Positions 27,184 to 40,230 of a stretch of 64,000 nt of DNA are shown piece after piece. Under the pieces are notes generated by a model. It had not been told where the DNA came from. It saw only the letters and a list, made by a program, of their open reading frames with translations, and searched no databases. The DNA lies in contig JARWIR010000002.1 in assembly GCA_029959085.1 (NCBI GenBank), positions 46,992,233 to 47,056,232 of the forward strand, read 5' to 3'. The position numbers were made by a program, and so were the translations under genes. Every line of letters begins with the position of its first letter. The first letter of the stretch is position 1. The DNA comes from Nemophila menziesii (taxonomy: Eukaryota > Streptophyta > Magnoliopsida > Boraginales > Hydrophyllaceae).

Positions 27184-28865
27184 TTGGCTAAGAGATAAAT
27201 ATTAATATATGCTATCATATTTATTTTCTCATTGAGATAGTGGTAGCTCACCCTTCTTTTCCAAACCCCAACTGATTGAAGAGAGTCCATAAAAATCAGG
27301 GATAGAAGAATCAATGACTCAAGAGAAGGATCTAGGATTAAACTTCAAATCTATCAATGTTATATTTATATTTATTTAAACAATATTGTATAAAATATAT
27401 TAATTCTGTTTAACATGAATTTTTTAATTTTTAATATAAAAATATTTATTCTCTGTTTATCTTTTATTTATATTATTTAGAGTGAATGGTATCATTTCAA
27501 AGGGGAAAATAATTTTTTACCCATTATCTGTAATTTTAAAATAAAGAGAAATTTGTATATTATTTTTTTATTGATCTTACTCCCAACCCACCCACCCTTG
27601 CGAGTCAACTTAATTTACCTCTATATCAAATTTAAAATTATTTCCTATATGTTTTAGAAATTGAATATTACCGAATATATACTAACTTCTTCATCAATCT
27701 TGAACCCTATATAACATATTTTTTTCTTAAACATTACATTTATATATGTAAACTAATGATATTTGACCAAATATATAATAATATTTTTATACACACAATT
27801 TGATCTTATTCTATTTTATTAATGTAGTCTTAAAAAGTCTCAATGAAAACAAACACGGTTCTTTAAATAATAGAAGAAAAGTTTTTACGAAACTCTAAAA
27901 AAGACAAATAAATCACGGATTTTTGAATTTGGTAGCAATAAAGACAGAAAATATAATCTTCAGTAAAATTGTCTTGTACTAGGTGAGAGGATAAATTATA
28001 TTTTATATGTTAATTATTAATATGTTTATGTTGCTAAATTAATATCCACCTATGAAATAAATATTAGTTTGCGGCCTGATACGATTAATAATAGATTATG
28101 CGATGACTTTGTATATATTAGTTGTTGACACGTTGGTTAATATTCTAGTTGACTTAGTAATATTAATATACTAATGGTGATGATAGAATAATATACTAAT
28201 GGCATCATATTGAAAATGTAATAACCGATTTTGTACGACAATCTACTTACGGATATGATAAAGTAATATTATAATGGACCCGCTGAAATAAAATAATAAT
28301 GAATTGTGTAGGATAAAAACTAATGGAAATGATAAGATAATATATTAATGGAACTTGTAGAATAATATAATCTTAAATCTATAAGATATTACATATAATC
28401 TAAGAAGTTTTACATCAATTGAAGCGTATTGGTTGTTTAATATTATATATTTTTTAATTAGACTGTAGCAAATACAATAATTATTTATTTCAGTTATATG
28501 ATTTTTTAAAGAAAACATACTTCATCGCATATATATTGATTGTTTATTGATACAATAATAGTTTTTATTGATTATGATCGATGAGTGAGCTACTTCCTCA
28601 CTAAATAAAAATTTATAGAATTTTAAATTACAAATGAACTGTTCTGACCTATATGTCAAAATTATTATTATTTGATTATTTCAACATGGTAAGTGTGTAA
28701 CTCAGTGGGCATGATTTCAAATTTTCATTCTTACTTGTTGCATGGACATAGGTTCCCTTGAGTATAAGTCTACATGATAGACATATACATGTAATATAGT
28801 TGTAGTAAGAGATATATGCATATTGATTTTAATCCCTAAGTCATATGGGGAAGAAAATTGTAATT

Positions 28866-28930
<65 letters not shown>

Positions 28931-29066
28931 CAATTTTATTTGAGTGTGGTATGTCACGCTAGATAGTATATGTTGACAAGTCTGGACATACACTTATTTT
29001 ATATATTTATTTAGTTTAAGAATTTGTCCTACTTAAATTCAGTGATCATGGTTTTAAATATATCCT
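27184..29066 (+). repeat. Satellite unit 13 (B2 head with unit-12-like tail)
   Basis: The 5' three fifths is B2 (GGTATCATTTC, GACCAAATATAT, CTGTAATTTTAAA). After about 28310 it carries unit 12 variants (AATGGAAATGATAAG, TTAATGGAACTTG). C block at 27582-27597. TA tract of about 58 bp at 28871-28928. Confidence 0.95.
28871..28928. repeat. Expanded TA microsatellite in unit 13
   Basis: About 58 bp of TA. Similar in length to unit 12, consistent with a shared tail between the two units. Confidence 0.95.
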
Positions 29067-30750
29067 TTGGCTAAGAGATAAATATTAATATATGCTATCA
29101 TATTTATTTTCTCATTGAGATAGTGGTAGCTCACCCTTCTTTTCCAAACCCCAACTGATTGAAGAGAGTCCATAAAAATCAGGGATAGAAGAATCAATGA
29201 CTCAAGAGAAGGATCTAGGATTAAACTTCAAATCTATCAATGTTATATTTATATTTATTTAAACAATATTGTATAAAATATATTAATTCTGTTTAACATG
29301 AATTTTTTAATTTTTAATATAAAAATATTTATTCTCTGTTTATCTTTTATTTATATTATTTAGAGTGAATGGTATCATTTCAAAGGGGAAAATAATTTTT
29401 TACCCATTATCTGTAATTTTAAAATAAAGAGAAATTTGTATATTATTTTTTTATTGATCTTACTCCCAACCCACCCACCCTTGCGAGTCAACTTAATTTA
29501 CCTCTATATCAAATTTAAAATTATTTCCTATATGTTTTAGAAATTGAATATTACCGAATATATACTAACTTCTTCATCAATCTTGAACCCTATATAACAT
29601 ATTTTTTTCTTAAACATTACATTTATATATGTAAACTAATGATATTTGACCAAATATATAATAATATTTTTATACACACAATTTGATCTTATTCTATTTT
29701 ATTAATGTAGTCTTAAAAAGTCTCAATGAAAACAAACACGGTTCTTTAAATAATAGAAGAAAAGTTTTTACGAAACTCTAAAAAAGACAAATAAATCACG
29801 GATTTTTGAATTTGGTAGCAATAAAGACAGAAAATATAATCTTCAGTAAAATTGTCTTGTACTAGGTGAGAGGATAAATTATATTTTATATGTTAATTAT
29901 TAATATGTTTATGTTGCTAAATTAATATCCACCTATGAAATAAATATTAGTTTGCGGCCTGATACGATTAATAATAGATTATGCGATGACTTTGTATATA
30001 TTAGTTGTTGACACGTTGGTTAATATTCTAGTTGACTTAGTAATATTAATATACTAATGGTGATGATAGAATAATATACTAATGGCATCATATTGAAAAT
30101 GTAATAACCGATTTTGTACGACAATCTACTTACGGATATGATAAAGTAATATTATAATGGACCCGCTGAAATAAAATAATAATGAATTGTGTAGGATAAA
30201 AACTAATGGGAATGATAAGATAATATATTTATGGAACATGTAGAATAATATAATCTTAAATCTATAAGATATTACATATAATCTAAGAAGTTTTACATCA
30301 ATTGAAGCGTATTGGTTGTTTAATATTATATATATTTTTTAATTGGACTGTAGCAAATACAATAATTATTTATTTCAGTTATATGATTTTTTAAAGAAAA
30401 CATACTTCATCGCATATATATTGATTGTTTATTGATACAATAATAGTTTTTATTGATTATGATCGATGAGTGAGCTACTTCCTCACTAAATAAAAATTTA
30501 TAGAATTTTAAATTACAAATGAACTGTTCTGACCTATATGTCAAAATTATTATTATTTGATTATTTCAACATGGTAAGTGTGTAACTCAGTGGGCATGAT
30601 TTCAAATTTTCATTCTTACTTGTTGCATGGACATAGGTTCCCTTGAGTATAAGTCTACATGATAGACATATACATGTAATATAGTTGTAGTAAGAGATAT
30701 ATGCATATTGATTTTAATCCCTAAGTCATATGGGGAAGAAAATTGTAATT

Positions 30751-30821
<71 letters not shown>

Positions 30822-30957
30822 CAATTTTATTTGAGTGTGATATGTCACGCTAGATAGTATATGTTGACAAGTCTGGACATACACTTATTTTATATATTTA
30901 TTTAGTTTAAGAATTTGTCCTACTTAAATTCAGTGATCATGGTTTTAAATATATCCT
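29067..30957 (+). repeat. Satellite unit 14 (subfamily B2)
   Basis: Head almost the same as unit 13, tail with ordinary B markers (AATGGGAATGATAAG). C block at 29465-29480. TA tract of about 64 bp at 30756-30819. Ends with GTGTGATATGTCAC, the variant that precedes each C1-type head. Confidence 0.95.
30756..30819. repeat. Expanded TA microsatellite in unit 14
   Basis: About 64 bp of TA. Confidence 0.95.
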
Positions 30958-32802
30958 TTGGCTAAGAGATAAATATTAATATATGCTATCATATTTATTT
31001 TCTCATTGAGATAGTGGTAGCTCACCCTTCTTTTCCAAACCCCAACTGATTGAAGAGAGTCCATAAAAATCAGGGATAGAAGAATCAATGACTCAAGAGA
31101 AAGATCTAGGATTAAACTTCAAATCTATCAATGTTATATTTATATTTATTTAAACAATATTGTATAAAATATATTAATTCTGTTTAATATGAATTTTTTA
31201 ATTTTTAATATAAAAATATTTATTCTCTGTTTGTCTTTTATTTATATTATTTAAAGTGAATGGTTTCATTTCAAAGGGGAAAATAATTTTTTACCCATTA
31301 TCTATAATTTTAAAATAAAGAGAAATTTGTATATTATTTTTTTATTGATCTTACTCCCAACCCACCCACCCTTGCGACTCTACTTAATTTACCTCTATAT
31401 CAAATTTAAAATTATTTCCTATATGTTTTAGAAATTGAATATTACCGAATATATACTAACTTCTTCATCAATCTTGAACCCTATATAACAAATTTTTTTC
31501 TTAAACATTACATTTATATATGTAAACTAATGATATTTGACCACTTATATAATATTTTTATACACACCATTTGATCTTATTCTATTTTATTAATGTAGTC
31601 TTAAAAAGTCTCAATGAAAACAAACACAGTTCTTTAAATAATAGAAGAAAAGTTTTTACGAAACTCTCAAAAAGACAAATAAATCACGGATTTTTGAATT
31701 TGGTAGCAATAAAGACAGAAAATATAATCTTCAGTAAAACTGTTTTGTACTAGGTGAGAGGATAAATTATATTTTATATGTTAATTATTAATATGTTTAT
31801 GTTGCTAAATTAATATCCACCTATGAAATAAATATTAGTTTGCGGCCTGATACGATTAATAATAGACTATGCTATGACTTTGTATATATTAGTTGTTGAC
31901 ACGTTGGTTAATTTTCTAGTTGACTTAGTAATATTAATATAGTAATGGTGATGATAGAATAATATACTAATGGCATCATATTGAAAATATAATAACCGAT
32001 TTTGTACGACAATCTACTTACGGATATGATAAAATAATATTATAATGGACCCGCTGAAATAAAATAATAATGAATTGTGTAGGATAAAAACTAATGGGAA
32101 TGATAAGATAATATATTTATGGAACATGTAGAATAATATAATCTTAAATCTATAAGATATTACATATAATCTAAGAAGTTTTACATCAATTGAAGCGTAT
32201 TGGTTGTTTAATATTATATATTTTTTAATTGGACTGTAGCAAATACAATAATTATTTATTTCAGTTATATGATTTTTTAAAGAAAACATACTTCATCGCA
32301 TATATATTGATGTTTATTGATACAATAATAGTTTTTATTGATTATGATCGATGAGTGAGCTACTTCCTCACTAAATAAAAATTTATAGAATTTTAAATAA
32401 AAAATGAACTGTTCTGACCTATATGTCAAAATTATTATTATTTGATTATTTCAACATGGTAAATGTATAACTCAGTGGGCATGATTTCAAATTTTTATTC
32501 TTACTTGTTGCATGGACATAGGTTCCCTTGAGTATAAGTCTACATGATAGACATATACATGTGATGTAGTTGTAGTAAGAGATATATGCATATTGATTTT
32601 AATCCCTAAGTCATATGGGGAAGAAAATTGTAATTTTATAATATATATATATATATATATATATTTCAATTTTATTTGAGTGTGGTATGTCACGCTAGAT
32701 AGTATATGTTGACAAGTCTGGACATACACTTATTTTATATATTTATTTAGTTTAAGAATTTGTCCTACTTAAATTCAGTGATCATGGTTTTAAATATATC
32801 CT
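30958..32802 (+). repeat. Satellite unit 15 (type C1)
   Basis: C1 markers: CTGTTTAATATGAATTTT, TTTAAAGTGAATGGTTTC, GCGACTCTACTTAATT, AACAAATTTTTTTC, CTCTCAAAAAGAC. Nearly the same as unit 18, three periods away. C block at 31356-31371. Confidence 0.95.
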
Positions 32803-34649
32803 TTGGCTAAGAGATAAATATTAATATATGCTATCATATTTATTTTCTCATTGAGATAGTGGTAGCTCACCCTTCTTTTCCAAACCCCAACTGATTGAAG
32901 AGAGTCCATAAAAATCAGGGATAGAAGAATCAATGACTCAAGAGAAGGATCTAGGATTAAACTTCAAATCTATCAATGTTATATTTATATTTATTTAAAC
33001 AATATTGTATAAAATATATTAATTCTGTTTAACATGAATTTTTTAATTTTTAATATAAAAATATTTATTCTCTGTTTATCTTTTATTTATATTATTTAGA
33101 GTGAATGGTATCATTTCAAAGGGGAAAATAATTTTTTACCCATTATCTGTAATTTTAAAATAAAGAGAAATTTGTATATTATTTTTTTATTGATCTTACT
33201 CCCAACCCACCCACCCTTGCGAGTCAACTTAATTTACCTCTATATCAAATTTAAAATTATTTCCTATATGTTTTAGAAATTGAATATTACCGAATATATA
33301 CTAACTTCTTCATCAATCTTGAACCCTATATAACATATTTTTTTCTTAAACATTACATTTATATATGTAAACTAATGATATTTGACCAAATATATAATAA
33401 TATTTTTATACACACAATTTGATCTTATTCTATTTTATTAATGTAGTCTTAAAAAGTCTCAATGAAAACAAACACGGTTCTTTAAATAATAGAAGAAAAG
33501 TTTTTACGAAACTCTAAAAAAGACAAATAAATCACGGATTTTTGAATTTGGTAGCAATAAAGACAGAAAATATAATCTTCAGTAAAATTGTCTTGTACTA
33601 GGTGAGAGGATAAATTATATTTTATATGTTAATTATTAATATGTTTATGTTGCTAAATTAATATCCACCTATGAAATAAATATTAGTTTGCGGCCTGATA
33701 CGATTAATAATAGATTATGCGATGACTTTGTATATATTAGTTGTTGACACGTTGGTTAATATTCTAGTTGACTTAGTAATATTAATATACTAATGGTGAT
33801 GATAGAATAATATACTAATGGCATCATATTGAAAATGTAATAACCGATTTTGTACGACAATCTACTTACGGATATGATAAAGTAATATTATAATGGACCC
33901 GCTGAAATAAAATAATAATGAATTGTGCAGGATAAAAACTAATGGGAATGATAAGATAATATATTTATGGAACATGTAGAATAATATAATCTTAAATCTA
34001 TAAGATATTACATATAATCTAAGAAGTTTTACATCAATTGAAGCGTATTGGTTGTTTAATATTATATATTTTTTAATTGGACTGTAGCAAATACAATAAT
34101 TATTTATTTCAGTTATATGATTTTTTAAAGAAAACATACTTCATCGCATATATATTGATTGTTTATTGATACAATAATAGTTTTTATTGATTATGATCGA
34201 TGAGTGAGCTACTTCCTCACTAAATAAAAATTTATAGAATTTTAAATTACAAATGAACTGTTCTGACCTATATGTCAAAATTATTATTATTTGATTATTT
34301 CAACATGGTAAGTGTGTAACTCAGTGGGCATGATTTCAAATTTTCATTCTTACTTGTTGCATGGACATAGGTTCCCTTGAGTATAAGTCTATATGATAGA
34401 CATATACATGTAATATAGTTGTAGTAAGAGATATATGCATATTGATTTTAATCCCTAAGTCATATGGGGAAGAAAATTGTAATTTTATAATATATATATA
34501 TATATATATATTTCAATTTTATTTGAGTGTGATATGTCACGCTAGATAGTATATGTTGACAAGTCTGGACATACACTTATTTTATATATTTATTTAGTTT
34601 AAGAATTTGTCCTACTTAAATTCAGTGATCATGGTTTTAAATATATCCT
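32803..34649 (+). repeat. Satellite unit 16 (subfamily B2)
   Basis: B2 markers as in units 13-14, including CTGTAATTTTAAA. Tail with GTGTGATATGTCAC. C block at 33201-33216. Confidence 0.95.
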
Positions 34650-36496
34650 TTGGCTAAGAGATAAATATTAATATATGCTATCATATTTATTTTCTCATTG
34701 AGATAGTGGTAGCTCACCCTTCTTTTCCAAACCCCAACTGATTGAAGAGAGTCCATAAAAATCAGGGATAGAAGAATCAATGACTCAAGAGAAAGATCTA
34801 GGATTAAACTTCAAATCTATCAATGTTATATTTATATTTATTTAAACAATATTGTATAAAATATATTAATTCTGTTTAATATGAATTTTTTAATTTTTAA
34901 TATAAAAATATTTATTCTCTGTTTGTCTTTTATTTATATTATTTAAAGTGAATGGTTTCATTTCAAAGGGGAAAATAATTTTTTACCCATTATCTATAAT
35001 TTTAAAATAAAGAGAAATTTGTATATTATTTTTTTATTGATCTTACTCCCAACCCACCCACCCTTGCGACTCTACTTAATTTACCTCTATATCAAATTTA
35101 AAATTATTTCCTATATGTTTTAGAAATTGAATATTACCGAATATATACTAACTTCTTCATCAATCTTGAACCCTATATAACATATTTTTTTCTTAAACAT
35201 TACATTTATATATGTAAACTAATGATATTTGACCAAATATATAATAATATTTTTATACACACAATTTGATCTTATTCTATTTTATTAATGTAGTCTTAAA
35301 AAGTCTCAATGAAAACAAACACGGTTCTTTAAATAATAGAAGAAAAGTTTTTACGAAACTCTAAAAAAGACAAATAAATCACGGATTTTTGAATTTGGTA
35401 GCAATAAAGACAGAAAATATAATCTTCAGTAAAATTGTCTTGTACTAGGTGAGAGGATAAATTATATTTTATATGTTAATTATTAATATGTTTATGTTGC
35501 TAAATTAATATCCACCTATGAAATAAATATTAGTTTGCGGCCTGATACGATTAATAATAGATTATGCGATGACTTTGTATATATTAGTTGTTGACACGTT
35601 GGTTAATATTCTAGTTGACTTAGTAATATTAATATACTAATGGTGATGATAGAATAATATACTAATGGCATCATATTGAAAATGTAATAACCGATTTTGT
35701 ACGACAATCTACTTACGGATATGATAAAGTAATATTATAATGGACCCGCTGAAATAAAATAATAATGAATTGTGCAGGATAAAAACTAATGGGAATGATA
35801 AGATAATATATTTATGGAACATGTAGAATAATATAATCTTAAATCTATAAGATATTACATATAATCTAAGAAGTTTTACATCAATTGAAGCGTATTGGTT
35901 GTTTAATATTATATATTTTTTAATTGGACTGTAGCAAATACAATAATTATTTATTTCAGTTATATGATTTTTTAAAGAAAACATACTTCATCGCATATAT
36001 ATTGATTGTTTATTGATACAATAATAGTTTTTATTGATTATGATCGATGAGTGAGCTACTTCCTCACTAAATAAAAATTTATAGAATTTTAAATTACAAA
36101 TGAACTGTTCTGACCTATATGTCAAAATTATTATTATTTGATTATTTCAACATGGTAAGTCTGTAACTCAGTGGGCATGATTTCAAATTTTCATTCTTAC
36201 TTGTTGCATGGACATAGGTTCCCTTGAGTATAAGTCTATATGATAGACATATACATGTAATATAGTTGTAGTAAGAGATATATGCATATTGATTTTAATC
36301 CCTAAGTCATATGGGGAAGAAAATTGTAATTTTATAATATATATATATATATATATATTTCAATTTTATTTGAGTGTGATATGTCACGCTAGATAGTATA
36401 TGTTGACAAGTCTGGACATACACTTATTTTATATATTTATTTAGTTTAAGAATTTGTCCTACTTAAATTCAGTGATCATGGTTTTAAATATATCCT
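34650..36496 (+). repeat. Satellite unit 17 (C1/B2 chimera)
   Basis: The head is C1 (CTGTTTAATATGAATTTT, GCGACTCTACTTAATT). From AACATATTTTTTTC at about 35179 on it is B2 (GACCAAATATAT, AAACACGGTTC). The exchange point lies between about 35080 and 35182. C block at 35048-35063. Confidence 0.95.
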
Positions 36497-38180
36497 TTGG
36501 CTAAGAGATAAATATTAATATATGCTATCATATTTATTTTCTCATTGAGATAGTGGTAGCTCACCCTTCTTTTCCAAACCCCAACTGATTGAAGAGAGTC
36601 CATAAAAATCAGGGATAGAAGAATCAATGACTCAAGAGAAAGATCTAGGATTAAACTTCAAATCTATCAATGTTATATTTATATTTATTTAAACAATATT
36701 GTATAAAATATATTAATTCTGTTTAATATGAATTTTTTAATTTTTAATATAAAAATATTTATTCTCTGTTTGTCTTTTATTTATATTATTTAAAGTGAAT
36801 GGTTTCATTTCAAAGGGGAAAATAATTTTTTACCCATTATCTATAATTTTAAAATAAAGAGAAATTTGTATATTATTTTTTTATTGATCTTACTCCCAAC
36901 CCACCCACCCTTGCGACTCTACTTAATTTACCTCTATATCAAATTTAAAATTATTTCCTATATGTTTTAGAAATTGAATATTACCGAATATATACTAACT
37001 TCTTCATCAATCTTGAACCCTATATAACAAATTTTTTTCTTAAACATTACAATTATATATGTAAACTAATGATATTTGACCACTTATATAATATTTTTAT
37101 ACACACCATTTGATCTTATTCTATTTTATTAATGTAGTCTTAAAAAGTCTCAATGAAAACAAACACAGTTCTTTAAATAATAGAAGAAAAGTTTTTACGA
37201 AACTCTCAAAAAGACAAATAAATCACGGATTTTTGAATTTGGTAGCAATAAAGACAGAAAATATAATCTTCAGTAAAATTGTTTTGTACTAGGTGAGAGG
37301 ATAAATTATATTTTATATGTTAATTATTAATATGTTTATGTTGCTAAATTAATATCCACCTATGAAATAAATATTAGTTTGCGACCTGATACGATTAATA
37401 ATAGACTATGCTATGACTTTGTATATATTAGTTGTTGACACGTTGGTTAATTTTCTAGTTGACTTAGTAATATTAATATAGTAATGGTGATGATAGAATA
37501 ATATACTAATGGCATCATATTGAAAATATAATAACCGATTTTGTACGACAATCTACTTACGGATATGATAAAATAATATTATAATGGACCCGCTGAAATA
37601 AAATAATAATGAATTGTGTAGGATAAAAACTAATGGGAATGATAAGATAATATATTTATGGAACATGTAGAATAATATAATCTTAAATCTATAAGATATT
37701 ACATATAATCTAAGAAGTTTTACATCAATTGAAGCGTATTGGTTGTTTAATATTATATATTTTTTAATTGGACTGTAGCAAATACAATAATTATTTATTT
37801 CAGTTATATGATTTTTTAAAGAAAACATACTTCATCGCATATATATTGATGTTTATTGATACAATAATAGTTTTTATTGATTATGATCGATGAGTGAGCT
37901 ACTTCCTCACTAAATAAAAATTTATAGAATTTTAAATAAAAAATGAACTGTTCTGACCTATATGTCAAAATTATTATTATTTGATTATTTCAACATGGTA
38001 AATGTATAACTCAGTGGGCATGATTTCAAATTTTTATTCTTACTTGTTGCATGGACATAGGTTCCCTTGAGTATAAGTCTACATGATAGACATATACATG
38101 TGATGTAGTTGTAGTAAGAGATATATGCATATTGATTTTAATCCCTAAGTCATATGGGGAAGAAAATTGTAATTTTATAA

Positions 38181-38253
<73 letters not shown>

Positions 38254-38389
38254 CAATTTTATTTGAGTGCGGTATGTCACGCTAGATAGTATATGTTGAC
38301 AAGTCTGGACATACACTTATTTTATATATTTATTTAGTTTAAGAATTTGTCCTACTTAAATTCAGTGATCATGGTTTTAAATATATCCT
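36497..38389 (+). repeat. Satellite unit 18 (type C1)
   Basis: Near-copy of unit 15, including AACAAATTTTTTTC and CTCTCAAAAAGAC. Differs mainly by a 67-bp TA tract at 38185-38251. C block at 36895-36910. Confidence 0.95.
38185..38251. repeat. Expanded TA microsatellite in unit 18
   Basis: About 67 bp of TA, although the otherwise near-identical unit 15 has only a short tract. Length changes therefore occur after unit duplication. Confidence 0.95.
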
Positions 38390-40230
38390 TTCGCTAAGAG
38401 ATAAATATTAATATATGCTATCATATTTATTTTCTTATTGAGATAGTGGTAGCTCACCCTTCTTTTCCAAACCCCAACTGATTGAAGAGAGTCCATAAAA
38501 ATCAGGGATAGAAGAATCAATGACTCAAGAGAAAGATCTAGGATTAAACTTCAAATCTATTAATGTTATATTTATATTTATTTAAACAATATTGTATAAA
38601 ATATATTAATTCTGTTTAACATGAATTTTTTAATTTTTAATATAAAAATATTTATTCTCTGTTTGTCTTTTATTTATATTATTTAGAGTGAATGGTTTCA
38701 TTTCAAAGGGGAAACTAATTTTTTACCCATTATCTATAATTTTAAAATAAAGAGAAACTTGTATATTATTTTTTTATTGATCTTACTCCCAACCCACCCA
38801 CCCTTGCGAGTCAACTTAATTTACCTCTATATCAAATTTAAACTTATTTCCTATATGTTTTAGAAATTGAATACTGCCGAATATATACTAACTTCTTCAT
38901 CAATCTTGAACCCCATATAACATATTTTGTTCTTAAACATTACATTTATATATGTAAACTAATGATATTTGACCACTTATATAATATTTCTATACACACC
39001 ATTTGATCTTATTCCATTTTATTAATATAATTTTAAAAAGTCTCAATGAAAACAAACACGATTCTTTAAATAATAGAAGAATTTTTTTTCGAAACTCTAA
39101 AAAAGAAAAATAAATCACGGATTTTGGAATTTGTTAGCAATAAACACATAAAATATATCTTCAGTAAAATTGTCTTGTACTAGGTGAGAGGATAAATTAT
39201 AATTTATATGTTAATTATTAATATGTTTATGTTTCTAAATTAATATCTACCTATGAAATAATTATTAGTTTGCGACCTGATACGATTAATAATAGACTAT
39301 GCTATGACTTTGTATATATTAGTTGTTGACACGTTGGTTAATTTTCTAGTTGACTTAGTAATATTAATATAGTAATGGTGATGATAGAATAATATACTAA
39401 TGGCATCATATTGAAAATGTAATAACCGATTTTGTACGACAATCTACTTACGGATATGATAAAGTAATATTATAATGGACCCGCTGAAATAAAATAATAA
39501 TGAATTGTGTAGGATAAAAACTAATGGAAATGATAAGATAATATATTAATGGAACTTGTAGAATAATATAATCTTAAATCTATAAGATATTACATATAAT
39601 CTAAGAAGTTTTACATCAATTGAAGCGTATTGGTTGTTTAATATTATATATTTTTTAATTGGACGGTAGCAAATACAATTATTATTTATTTCAGTTATAT
39701 TATTTTTTAAAGAAAACATACTTCATCGCATATTTATTGATTGTTAATTGATACAATAATAGTTTTTATTGATTATGATCGATGAGTGAGCTACTTCCTC
39801 ACTAAATAAAAATTTGTAGAATTTTAAATTAAAAATGAACTGTTCTGACCTATATGTCAAAAATTTTATTATTTGATTATTTCAACTTGGTAAGTGTGTA
39901 ACTCAGTGGGCATGATTTCAAATTTTCATTCTTACTTGTTGCATGGACATAGGTTCCCTTGAGTATAAGTGTACATGATAGACATATACATGTATTATAG
40001 TTGTAGTAAGAGATATTTGAATATTGATTTTAATCCCTAAGTCATATGGGAAGAAAATTGTAATTTTATAATATTTATATATATATATATATTTCAATTT
40101 TATTTGAGTGTGGTATGTCACGCTAGATAGTGTATGTTGTCAAGTCTGGACATACACTTATTTTATATATTTATTTAGTATAAGAATTTGTCCTACTTAA
40201 ATTCAGTGATCATGGTTTTAAATATATCCT
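38390..40230 (+). repeat. Satellite unit 19 (matches unit 12)
   Basis: Carries all unit 12 private markers, including GAATACTGCCGAAT and AATTTTTTTTCGAAAC. More single-base differences appear in its 3' half (for example CATATTTATTGATTGTTAAT). C block at 38788-38803. Last B-type unit. Confidence 0.95.

Noticed and set aside
31571..37292. Plus-strand 60-codon frame shared by units 15 and 18
   Set aside because: The two units are duplicates of each other. Other units carry stops in this frame and no similarity is recognisable.
6037..37828. A recurrent minus-strand frame of 91-138 codons (with MFSLKNHITEINN) in nearly every unit, which could look like a multigene family
   Set aside because: It appears conserved only because the units are recent copies. 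Codons are extremely AT-rich, there is no family motif, frameshifts and premature stops occur in some units (units 6 and 9), and noncoding stretches are just as conserved.
13871..38316. Minus-strand frames with long YIYIYI runs
   Set aside because: These are translations of the TA microsatellite.
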